A DNA stretch of 64,000 bases. Origin: JABDMH01 sp965223165. Its GTDB lineage: Bacteria > Bacteroidota > Bacteroidia > Chitinophagales > Saprospiraceae. The notes beneath the pieces are model-generated. The model was not told the DNA's origin. It did not search any database and worked only from the letters and a program-made list of their open reading frames with translations. The DNA lies in the NCBI GenBank assembly GCA_965223165.1, contig CBDCVQ010000019.1, positions 1,007,055 to 1,071,054 on the forward strand. Direction: 5' to 3'. The number at the start of each line of letters is the position of its first letter. The stretch's first letter is position 1. Below, piece after piece: positions 51,194-59,693 of this stretch. Both the position numbers and the translations under genes were made by a program.

Positions 51194-51550
51194 ATGACTG
51201 AAGTAAAAGAAAACACCATGGTTGCCCCGATCAAGCTGACCGAAGGCGCCGTCATGGAACTCAAGAACATCCGAAAAGCGCAAAGCATTCCGGAGGACTA
51301 CGGGCTCCGTATTGGCGTGAAGGGAGGGGGCTGCTCCGGGTTCTCCTACATATTGGGTTTTGATGAGAAGAAGGAGCAGGATGCCGAGTATGAGATCGAA
51401 GGCCTCCGCGTCCTCATGTCGAAGGCCCACGGCATCTATCTGCTGGGTATGGAGATCGACTACGTCGATGGCCTCAACAACCGGGGTTTTACCTTCAATA
51501 ATCCCAATGCCACTGACACGTGTGGCTGCGGCACCAGTTTTTCTGCATAG
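51194..51550 (+). CDS. Iron-sulfur cluster assembly accessory protein (IscA/HesB family)
   Basis: 118 residues from ATG 51194 (51182 is an alternative start). The A-type carrier features are all present: LTEGAVMELKNI, GLRIGVKGGGCSGFSYILGF with the first Cys, and the C-terminal TCGCGTSF pair of Cys residues. It carries [2Fe-2S]/[4Fe-4S] clusters to apoproteins. No other suf/isc genes are beside it. Downstream lies a repeat cluster. Confidence 0.95.
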   Translation: MTEVKENTMVAPIKLTEGAVMELKNIRKAQSIPEDYGLRIGVKGGGCSGFSYILGFDEKKEQDAEYEIEGLRVLMSKAHGIYLLGMEIDYVDGLNNRGFTFNNPNATDTCGCGTSFSA

Positions 51551-51556
51551 AAGTTT

Positions 51557-51835
51557 GGAGTGCGCTTGAGTTCAGAGTGCGCTTGAGTTCAGAGTGCGCT
51601 TGAGTTCAGAGTGCAGCTCGCGAAGGGTGGTTGATTTGACCTTCCGTCTCCGCTTTTGGGTCTGAGTGACTAAGAGTGACTAAGAGTGACTAAGAGTGAC
51701 TAAGAGTGACTAAGAGTTTTTTCTCAGTCATACAAATGACTCCACGCGTCGCGGGCTCGTACCGCAACTTTAGTCACTCAAGCGCACTCAAGCTCACTCA
51801 AGCTCACTCAAGCTCACTCCAGCTCACTCCTCCAC
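51557..51835. repeat. GAGTG repeat cluster with opposed arms
   Basis: Three 17-bp copies of GAGTGCGCTTGAGTTCA (51557-51607) are followed by five 10-bp GAGTGACTAA repeats (about 51665-51714), then by the reverse-complement form (CACTCAAGCGCACTCAAGCT, with more CACTCAAGCT units; about 51774-51830). The two arms point towards each other and could form a long hairpin. The motif GGCTCGTACCGCAA in the middle is the complement of the flank seen near 3.8 kb. Confidence 0.85.
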
Positions 51836-51887
51836 CTCCATATGATGTCGATTTACTAAATTAGTTGGTAGCAACTGCACCTAAAGC

Positions 51888-52613
51888 ATGCTATGTAGAC
51901 CCATCATACTGTTGATCTGCCTGCTCTCTCCCATCAAAATCTTTCCTTGTTCTTGTGTACCGGCAGGCACGTTTTGCGAAGTTGTCGATGCCTCGAGATC
52001 GTCTGAGCGCAACGACCATATGCTTCTCGCACGGGCAGTAGTCGATGGCAGCATGGTGATTGATGAATACCATCAAGGCATCGTATTGGAGATTATAGAG
52101 TCGTTTCACAATCCGCGGCAATTGAAGCGCATCGTGATTCAGGAAGGCAATGGCGCCAATTGTGGCCGATTCCTGGGTGACTATGAGGAAGGGCAAGAAC
52201 TGATCTTCCATACCCGGATGTGGACGCACAGGCAAGACTCCTTCGAATTGGGCGAATTCAACATTTGTGAACCCCCGCCTCTGCGCGTTACTCGGGGCAT
52301 CGTCTCGGGCAGTATCGCCCCCGGTTTGAGCGAACTCTCGCTCAAAGACTTCCGACAGCTCCAAGGATGTGGCTTTAGCAATCTGCAGGTGACGATCGCA
52401 CCCAATCCGGCCGTTAGTCGGTTTCAACTGCAACTCGAAGGTGTGGACGGATACGAGTTGGAAATCTATGATGCGCTGGGCAGACGACTCCAGCGCCAGA
52501 CGGTGAGCAAATCCACCTGGGTAGCCACCGAGGACTGGGCGGAGGGCCTGTACTATGTCAGGGTCTCGGCAGACGGTCAGGTGCAGACCCACCGACTCCT
52601 GATCAATCGATAG
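51888..52613 (+). CDS. T9SS-secreted protein with C-terminal sorting domain
   Basis: 241 residues. A signal peptide (PIILLICLLSPIKIFP) is followed by CSCVPAG, a netrin/TIMP-like Cys start. The C-terminal ~80 residues are a type IX secretion (Por) sorting domain: APNPAVSRFQLQLEG, YELEIYDALGRRLQRQ, and GLYYVRVSADGQVQTHRLLI. The mature middle (VVDGSMVIDEYHQGIVLEII) resembles a TIMP/NTR-type module. It is exported and probably attached or released at the surface; the role is unknown. Confidence 0.85.
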   Translation: MLCRPIILLICLLSPIKIFPCSCVPAGTFCEVVDASRSSERNDHMLLARAVVDGSMVIDEYHQGIVLEIIESFHNPRQLKRIVIQEGNGANCGRFLGDYEEGQELIFHTRMWTHRQDSFELGEFNICEPPPLRVTRGIVSGSIAPGLSELSLKDFRQLQGCGFSNLQVTIAPNPAVSRFQLQLEGVDGYELEIYDALGRRLQRQTVSKSTWVATEDWAEGLYYVRVSADGQVQTHRLLINR

Positions 52614-52648
52614 TACCGCCTAGCTCCTGCCGTCAGACAGCAAGCTTG

Positions 52649-53914
52649 CTACATGTGATCGATGATCGCCGATCCGTATTCTGAGCATTTGAGCAAGGTG
52701 GCATTTTCCATCAGTCGCTCAAAGTCGTAGGTCACCAGTTTGTTGGAGATGGCGCCTTCTATGCCCTTGACGATCAAGTCACCGGCCTCTTTCCAGCCCA
52801 TATACTCCAGCATCATGACCCCGGACAAAATGACCGAGCTGGGATTGACTTTGTCCAGACCAGCGTACTTAGGTGCGGTCCCGTGGGTCGCCTCAAAGAT
52901 GGCCATGCCGGTGCTGTAGTTGATGTTAGCGCCAGGGGCGATGCCAATACCTCCTACGGCGGCTGCCAAAGCATCGGAGATGTAGTCTCCATTGAGATTC
53001 AAGGTGGCGATCACCTCATACTCTGCCGGACGGGTCAATATCTGCTGCAGGAAGGCATCCGCTATGACATCTTTGATCAGCAGCGCACCTCCTTCGATGG
53101 CCTTACTTTGTGCCTCCCGGGCAGCAGCTGATCCTTGTTCCGCCGCAATTCGATCGTATTGTGCCCAAGTAAAGACGCGATCACCAAACTCTCGCTCAGC
53201 CAGTTCGTAACCCCACTCCTTAAACTTGCCCTCGGTAAACTTCATGATATTGCCCTTGTGCACGAGGGTCACCGACTTGCGCCCCTGATCCAAGGCGTAC
53301 TTAATCGCCGAACGAACCAATCGCTCCGTCCCTTCGACCGATACAGGCTTGACCCCCAGGGACACCGTATCGGGGAAGCGGATCTGCGAGACGCCCATTT
53401 CCTCCATGAGGAACTTCTTCACCTTTTCGGCCTCAGGCGTACCGTAGTTGTACTCAATGCCTGCATAAATGTCCTCCGTATTCTCCCGGAAGATGACCAT
53501 ATCGACCAATCCCGGATTCTTCACCGGACTGGGTACGCCACTAAACCATCGCACGGGTCGAACGCATGCATACAGATCCAGCTTTTGCCGTAGGGCCACA
53601 TTGAGTGATCGGATGCCCCCTCCCACCGGAGTGGTCAATGGGCCCTTGATAGCCACCAAATATTCCTTTACTGCGTCCAGGGTAGCCTGAGGCAGCCACT
53701 CACCAGTTTGATCAAAAGCTTTCTGTCCCGCCAGGACTTCATGCCATTCGATCTTGCGTTCACCGTGATAGGCCTTCGCTACGGCTGCATCAAAGACACG
53801 TACGGAAGCCGCCCAGATATCGGGGCCGATTCCGTCGCCCTCAATAAAGGGCACAATAGGATTGGATGGTACCTGGAGCTCACCCCCGGCAATTGTAATT
53901 TTGGATCCTTGCAT
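52649..53914 (-). CDS. icd: NADP-dependent isocitrate dehydrogenase
   Basis: 421 residues, standard bacterial Icd length. N-terminal PIVPFIEGDGIGPDIW; the phospho-regulated serine region TTPVGGGIRSLNVALRQ; substrate Arg residues; MVIFRENTEDIYAGIEY; VTLVHKGNIMKFTEG; and NLNGDYISDALAAAVGGIGI followed by the NADP-specific FEATHGTAPKYAG. It oxidises isocitrate to 2-oxoglutarate in the TCA cycle. A TACTTTTG -7 box lies about 70 bp upstream. Confidence 0.97.
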   Translation of the reverse strand: MQGSKITIAGGELQVPSNPIVPFIEGDGIGPDIWAASVRVFDAAVAKAYHGERKIEWHEVLAGQKAFDQTGEWLPQATLDAVKEYLVAIKGPLTTPVGGGIRSLNVALRQKLDLYACVRPVRWFSGVPSPVKNPGLVDMVIFRENTEDIYAGIEYNYGTPEAEKVKKFLMEEMGVSQIRFPDTVSLGVKPVSVEGTERLVRSAIKYALDQGRKSVTLVHKGNIMKFTEGKFKEWGYELAEREFGDRVFTWAQYDRIAAEQGSAAAREAQSKAIEGGALLIKDVIADAFLQQILTRPAEYEVIATLNLNGDYISDALAAAVGGIGIAPGANINYSTGMAIFEATHGTAPKYAGLDKVNPSSVILSGVMMLEYMGWKEAGDLIVKGIEGAISNKLVTYDFERLMENATLLKCSEYGSAIIDHM

Positions 53915-53980
53915 TTGTTAATCTACTTAAGAAAAATTAGGTTGGATTTGCCCCTCTTGCAGGGGCTCGAAAAAGCTCGA

Positions 53981-53988
53981 CAAAAGTA
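53981..53988 (-). promoter_or_regulatory. TAnnTTTG -7 box for icd
   Basis: On the minus strand TACTTTTG, an exact -7 match, about 70 bp before the icd start. No matching -33 TTG is evident. Confidence 0.4.
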
Positions 53989-54028
53989 ATAATTTATTTA
54001 TTTTGCCCCACATATATAATATTGCTTA

Positions 54029-54562
54029 ATGCGTTATGCCGCTGCTGCTCTTGCACTTTTCCTGTCTCACTGTCAAGCACCGCAGCGATCTGTCTTCTGT
54101 GATGAGACCGTCACCGTCATAGAAACCAATTTGGACGGATGTGGTCTGCTCTTGCAGTTAAGAAATGGTAAAACGCTCTTACCGGTGAATGGAGATGCCT
54201 ACCACTATGCAGCAGGAGATCAATTGGCCATATCCTATGTGGACGAAGATGCGATGAGCATCTGCATGGCCGAGAGCCAAACCATCAGACTTACTTGTGC
54301 CTTCACCCTCACGAAAGGTGTATGTGAGCCTATTGAGCATGTCTCGGCGTCGGACTGGGTGGCGGCCTTGGTGGATGATTGGCAGCCGGTCATGGTCACC
54401 CGGTATGATTATCTGGATGGACATCTCTACGAGGCACGGAAACAAGGCCAACATCGATGGTATGACTGCCGGGGAAATCGGATCTGCGACGAGCAAACGG
54501 ATTGCTCGGTCTCCGCGGATCTGCTACAAAACAAAACGGAAATCTGGGTGGCCCACCGCTAA
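54029..54562 (+). CDS. Hypothetical lipoprotein, 177 aa
   Basis: 177 residues with a short lipoprotein signal (MRYAAAALALFLSHC; Cys15). The mature protein has a beta-rich N-terminal half (VIETNLDGCGLLLQLRNGKT) and a Cys-containing C-terminal part (YDCRGNRICDEQTDCSVSAD) that suggests disulfide bonds. I recognise no family. It ends 6 bp before ruvB, so they may be cotranscribed, though no functional link is apparent. Confidence 0.65.
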   Translation: MRYAAAALALFLSHCQAPQRSVFCDETVTVIETNLDGCGLLLQLRNGKTLLPVNGDAYHYAAGDQLAISYVDEDAMSICMAESQTIRLTCAFTLTKGVCEPIEHVSASDWVAALVDDWQPVMVTRYDYLDGHLYEARKQGQHRWYDCRGNRICDEQTDCSVSADLLQNKTEIWVAHR

Positions 54563-54568
54563 GATGGA

Positions 54569-55603
54569 ATGTATATGGAGAATCCCTTGTTAGATCCCAG
54601 CGGCAGCGCCCAGAATCAGGACGATCGACAGATCGAACGGGCCCTCCGCCCCAAAGAGTTGACCGATTTTGCCGGACAACCCAAGATCGTCGAAAATCTC
54701 AGGGTCTTTATCCAGGCCGCCAAGCTGCGGGGCGAAGCGCTGGATCATGTGCTGTTGCACGGCCCTCCCGGATTGGGAAAGACCACCCTCTCCCACATCA
54801 TCGCCAATGAGCTGGGAGCCAATCTAAAACTTAGCTCCGGTCCTGTGCTGGAGAAGCCAGGAGACCTGGCGGGCCTCCTTACCAACCTTCAGGAAAATGA
54901 CGTGCTCTTCATCGACGAGATCCATCGGCTTAACAATGTGATCGAAGAGTATCTCTATAGTGCCATGGAAGATTACACGATCGACATCATGATCGATAGT
55001 GGCCCCAATGCACGCTCCATCCAACTGACCTTGAACCCTTTTACGCTCGTGGGTGCTACCACTCGCATGGGTCTCCTGACACCGCCTATGCGGGCACGAT
55101 TTGGTATCAACTGTCACTTGGACTACTACGATGCTCAGGTGCTCACAGGCATCATCCAGCGATCGGCCGGCATCCTGGAGATTCCGATCTCGGTGGAGGG
55201 TGCGGAAGAGATCGCACGTCGCAGTCGTGGCACCCCCCGGATTGCCAATGCGCTTTTGCGTCGGGTCCGAGATTTTGCACAGATCAAGGGCGACGGCACA
55301 ATCGGCGTTGAAATCGCTCAATTTGGTTTGGAGGCGCTCAATGTGGACGAGAGCGGCTTGGATGAGATGGACAACCGCATTCTAAGTACGATCATCCACA
55401 AGTTCAAGGGTGGGCCGGTTGGTCTTAGCACGATCGCTACGGCCGTCGGTGAGGAGGCAGGAACAATCGAAGAGGTACACGAACCCTTTCTGATCATGGA
55501 GGGCTACATTCAACGCACGCCTCGTGGACGACTGGCGACGGACAGGGCCTATCAGCACTTAAAGGTAGTACCCCCTCGCAACGAGGGCACCTTGTTTGAT
55601 TAA
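54569..55603 (+). CDS. ruvB: Holliday junction branch-migration ATPase RuvB
   Basis: 344 residues (an ATG at 54575 is possible). AAA+ motifs are complete: LRPKELTDFAGQPKIVENL, Walker A HGPPGLGKTTLSHI, Walker B VLFIDEIHRL, sensor I LVGATTRMGLL, sensor II GTPRIANALLRRVRDFA, and the C-terminal winged helix (GLSTIATAVGEEAGTIEEVH, then IQRTPRGR). It drives branch migration with RuvA. No ruvA or ruvC is adjacent. The REP-like array starts right after its stop codon. Confidence 0.98.
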   Translation: MYMENPLLDPSGSAQNQDDRQIERALRPKELTDFAGQPKIVENLRVFIQAAKLRGEALDHVLLHGPPGLGKTTLSHIIANELGANLKLSSGPVLEKPGDLAGLLTNLQENDVLFIDEIHRLNNVIEEYLYSAMEDYTIDIMIDSGPNARSIQLTLNPFTLVGATTRMGLLTPPMRARFGINCHLDYYDAQVLTGIIQRSAGILEIPISVEGAEEIARRSRGTPRIANALLRRVRDFAQIKGDGTIGVEIAQFGLEALNVDESGLDEMDNRILSTIIHKFKGGPVGLSTIATAVGEEAGTIEEVHEPFLIMEGYIQRTPRGRLATDRAYQHLKVVPPRNEGTLFD

Positions 55604-56718
55604 GGTAGCTACGGTCGTGCTTGGCGGCCCCGCCAAGCACACTTCCGGGCTCGTAGTCTCAATCCAGGGGCGGAACCCGATCAGACGAGCTGACATCGCT
55701 TCTCGCACCGTCTCTTGTTACACGCAAAGGCGTCCGGCGGGGACGCCGAACGCGGCCTGCTTTTTTCTACTTAGGACTGGTGGGCTCGGCACAGGTCGTC
55801 CCGCGCTTGCCTGTCTCATTACACCCTACGGCCGTGCTTGGCGTCCCCGCCAAGCACACTTCCGGGCTCGTAGTCTCAATCCAGGGGCGAACCCGAGCAG
55901 ACGAGCTGTATCACTTCTCCCAACGTCTTGTGTTCCACGAAAGGCGTCCGGCAGGGACGCCGAACGCGGCCAGCTTTTTATTGCTTAGGACTGGTGGGCT
56001 TGGCACAGGTCCTCCCGCACTTGCCAGTCTCATTACACCCTACGGCCGTGCTTGGCGACCCCGCCAAGCACACTTCCGGGCTCGTAGTCTCAATCCAGGG
56101 GCGGAACCCGAGCAGACGAGCTGCTTCACTTCTCGCAACGTCTTGTGGTCCACGCAAAGGCGTCCGGCGGGGACGCCGAACGCGGCCTGTTTTTTTGCCC
56201 CTGGCCAAATCGCCCAAAAACCCCTTGGCCGTGCTTGGCGTCCCCGCCAAGCACAATTCGAGCTCGTTGTCTCAACCAAGGGACGTACCCGGACAGAGGA
56301 GCTGCATCACTTCTCGCAACGTCTTGTGTTCCACGAAAAGGCGTCCGGCGGAGACGCCGAACGCGGCCTGTTCTTTTTCTACTTGGGACTGGTGGGCTCG
56401 GCACAGGTCGTCCCGCACTTGCCAGTTTCGTTACACCCTACGGCCGTGCTTGGCGACCCCGCCAAGCACACTTCCGGGCTCGTAGTCTCAATCCAGGGGC
56501 GAACCCGATCAGACGAGCTGCATCACTTCTCGCACAATCTTCTAATCCACGCAAGGCGTCCGGCAGGGACGCCGAACGCGGCCTGTTTTTTTTCTACTTG
56601 GGACTGGTGGGCTCGGCACAGGTCGTCCCCGTTTGCCATACTCCCAAATCCCCCAGGGCCGTGCTTGGCGTCCCCGCCAAGCACACTTCCGGGCTCGTAG
56701 CTTCACCCCAGAGCTAGT
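55604..56718 (+). repeat. REP-like hairpin array, left arm (about six units)
   Basis: Head-to-tail units begin 4-10 bp after the ruvB stop. Each unit has hairpin B (GTGCTTGGCG-nccc-CGCCAAGCAC), a spacer of ~90 bp containing GGGCTCGTAGTCTCAATCCA and CAGACGAGCTGCATCACTTC, hairpin A (GCGTCCGGCG-ggga-CGCCGAACGC) then GGCCTG and a T-run, and either a short or a long tail (unit lengths ~182 or ~215 bp). Hairpin B starts near 55617, 55834, 56048, 56231, 56446 and 56660. Open frames through it are artefacts of unit length. Confidence 0.9.
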
Positions 56719-57231
56719 CTACCACAATGTCAGAAAGCTCCAATCCGGTATGCCCACCAAGTAAGATCGGTAAGAAGAGTATTGATAGTGCTCGGGCTTA
56801 GACACGAGCCCCGCTTCGACCGGATTCTGATGGATATAGTGAAACTTCTGCTCGAAGATCCTATCATGGGTCAACGGAATGGACAAGGATCTATCATTCC
56901 ACACTTGATGTGTCCTATCACTCCTCGAAGCCAGATAATGCTCACGATCGAACGGTCGTTCCGTTCCAAGATGTCTTAAGAGCACCTTCGAAGTATAGCT
57001 CAATAGAGAATGCTGTGCTGCCGGCAGCTCAATGCCTTCGCGCATTTGCCAAATAAGATGCAGGTGGTTGGACATTAGCACAAATGCAAAGATGTATACG
57101 CGTTGAGTATCGCACAAGTAATGGAAGGTCTCAAGGACAATCTCTTTGCACGCTGAATCCTGGAGCAAAGGTCTCTTTCTATAAATGGACGCCGTCGTGA
57201 AGTAAAGGGCCGGATAATAGATGTAACCCAT
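56719..57231 (-). CDS. REP-associated tyrosine transposase (RAYT, IS200-like Y1 HUH)
   Basis: 170 residues, the RAYT size range. The metal-binding HUH is HLHLI within FVLMSNHLHLIWQM, and the C-terminal YIHQNPVEAGLV motif contains the catalytic Tyr; both are standard for RAYT/IS200 enzymes, which cut single-stranded DNA at REP hairpins. The gene replaces the ~65-bp inter-hairpin segment of one array unit, lying between hairpin B (ending ~56683) and the next hairpin A (57268). Base composition is lower in GC than the array. It looks intact and may have produced the array. Confidence 0.92.
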   Translation of the reverse strand: MGYIYYPALYFTTASIYRKRPLLQDSACKEIVLETFHYLCDTQRVYIFAFVLMSNHLHLIWQMREGIELPAAQHSLLSYTSKVLLRHLGTERPFDREHYLASRSDRTHQVWNDRSLSIPLTHDRIFEQKFHYIHQNPVEAGLVSKPEHYQYSSYRSYLVGIPDWSFLTLW

Positions 57232-57254
57232 GCGATCAAGGTAACATATTTACG

Positions 57255-59693
57255 TCGTCCTAGAGCAGGCGTCCGGCGGGGACGCCGAACGCGGCCTGTT
57301 TTTTGACCCTGGCCAACTCGCCAAAAACCCCTTGGCCGTGCTTGGCGTCCCCGCCAAGCACACTTCCGGGCTCGTAGTCTCAATCCAGGGGCGGAACCCG
57401 AGCAGACGAGCTGCATCACTTCTCGCAACGTCCTGTGTTACACGCAAAGGCGTCCGGCGGGGACGCCGAACGCGGCCTGTTTTTTGACCCTGGCCAAATC
57501 GCCCAAAAAGCCCCTACGGCCGGGCTTGGCGGCCCCGCCAAGCACACTTCCGGGCTCGTAGTCTCAATCCAGGGGCGGAACCCGATCAGACGAGCTGCAT
57601 CACTTCTCACAACGTCTTGTGTTACACGCAAGGCGTCCGGCGGGGACGCCGAACGCGGCCTGTTTTTTGACCCCGGCCAAATCGCCCAAAAAGCCCCTAC
57701 GGCCGTGCTTGGCCTCCCCGCCAAGCACACTTCCGGGCTCGTTGTCTCAATCCAGGGGCGGAACCCGAGCAGACGAGCTGCTTCACTTCTCGCACCGTCT
57801 TGTGGTCCACGCAAAGGCGTCCGGCGGGGACGCGGAACGCGGCCTGTTTTTTTCTACTTGGGACTGGTGGGCTCGGCACAGGTCCTCCCGCACTTGCCAG
57901 TCTCATTACACCCTACGGCCGGGCTTGGCGTCCCCGCCAAGCACACTTCCGGGCTCGTTGTCTCAATCCAGGGGCGGAACCCGAGCAGACGAGCTGCATC
58001 ACTTCTCACACCGTCTTGTGTTCCACGCAAAGGCGTCCGGCGGGGACGCCGAACGCGGCCTGTTTTTTTTCTGCTTGGGACTGGAGGGCTCGGCACAGGT
58101 CGTCCCCGTCTGCCAGTCTCAGTACGCCCTTGGCCGTGCTTGGCGTCCCCGCCAAGCACAATTCGAGCTCGTTGTCTCAATCCAGGGGCGAACACGATCA
58201 GACGAGCTGACGTCGCTTCTCGCACCGTCTTGTGTTCCACGAAAAGGCGTCCGGCGGGGACGCCGAACGCGGCCCGCTTTTTGACCCTGGCCAAATCGCC
58301 TAAAAACCCCTACGGCCGGGCTTGGCGTCCCTGCCAAGCACACTTCCGGGCTCGTTGCCTCAATCCAGGGGCGAACCCGAGCAGACGAGCTGACATCGCT
58401 TCTCGCACCGTCTTGTGTTCCTCGCAAGGGCGTCCGGCGGGGACGCCGAACGCGGCCTCACTTTTTGACCCGGCCAGATTGCCTAAACCCCTACGGCCGG
58501 GCTTGGCGGCCCCGCCAAGCACACTTCCGGGCTCGTTGTCTCAATCCAGGGGCGGAACCCGAGCAGACGAGCTGCTTCACTTCTCGCACCGTCTTGTGGT
58601 CCACGCAAAGGCGTCCGGCGGGGACGCCGACCGCGGCCTGTTCTTTTTCTACTTGGGACTGGTGGGCTCGGCACAGGTCGTCCCGCGCTTGCCTGTCTCA
58701 TTACACCCCAGGGCCGGGCTTGGCGGCCCCGCCAAGCACACTTCCGGGCTCGTAGTCTCAATCCAGGGGCGGAACCCGATCAGACGAGCTGCATCACTTC
58801 TCACACCGTCTTGTGTTCCTCGCAAAGGCGTCCGGCGGAGACGCCGAACGCGGCCTGTTTTTTGCCCCTGGCCAAATCGCCCAAAACCCCTACGGCCGGG
58901 CTTGGCGTCCCCGCCAAGCACACTTCCGGGCTCGTTGTCTCAATCCAGGGGCGGAACCCGATTAGACCAGCTGCATCACTTCTCGCAACGTCTTGTGTTA
59001 CACGCAATGGCGTCCGGCGGGGACGCCGAACGCGGCCTGTTTTTTGCCCCTGGCCAAATCGCCCAAAAACCCCTTGGCCGTGCTTGGCGTCCCCGCCAAG
59101 CACACTTCCGGGCTCGTTGTCTCAATCCAGGGGCGAACCCGAGCAGACGAGCTGCATCACTTCTCGCAACGTCTTGTGGTCCACGCAAAGGCGTCCGGCG
59201 GGGACGCCGAACGCGGCCTGTTTTTGCCCCCTGGCCAAATCGCCAAAAACCCCTTGGCCGTGCTTGGCGGCCCCGCCAAGCACACTTCCGGGCTCGTAGT
59301 CTCAATCCAGGGGCGGAACCCGATCAGACGAGCTGCATCACTTCTCACAACGTCTTGTGTTACACGCAAAGGCGTCCGGCGGAGACGCCGAACGCGGCCT
59401 GTTTTTTTTCTACTTGGGACTGGTGGGCTCGGCACAGGTCGTCCCCGTTTGCCATACTCCCAAATCCCCCAGGGCCGTGCTTGGCGTCCCCGCCAAGCAC
59501 ACTTCCGGGCTCGTAGCTTCACCCCAGGGGCGGAACTCGATCAGACGAGCAGCATCACTTCTCACAACGTCTTGTGTTACACGCAAGGCGTCCGGCGGGG
59601 ACGCCGAACGCGGCCTTGATTCTTACCTGGCCAGATCGCATAAATCCCCTTGGCCGGGCTTGGCGTCCCCGCTAGGCAAAGCCCGGGCACCCA
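57255..59693 (+). repeat. REP-like hairpin array, right arm (about twelve to thirteen units)
   Basis: Continuation of the array. Hairpin B starts near 57333, 57521, 57703, 57918, 58132, 58315, 58495, 58713, 58894, 59077, 59258, 59474 and a degenerate last copy at 59653; hairpin A starts near 57268 and then at 182- or 215-bp steps. The last unit degenerates (CGCTAGGCAAAGCCC) next to the tolC-family stop. Sequence identity among units is very high, pointing to recent expansion. Frames that run through it, including one of 693 codons, are not genes. Confidence 0.9.

Noticed and set aside
57435..59516. A 693-codon open frame, and several others of 90-300 codons on both strands, in the hairpin array
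   Set aside because: They run through non-coding repeat units whose lengths happen to keep the frame open. Several frames are open at once, the predicted peptides are just translated hairpins, and no start or family signal exists.
55604..59693. Possible CRISPR array
   Set aside because: Units are 180-215 bp and almost wholly conserved. There are no short repeats with unique spacers and no cas genes.
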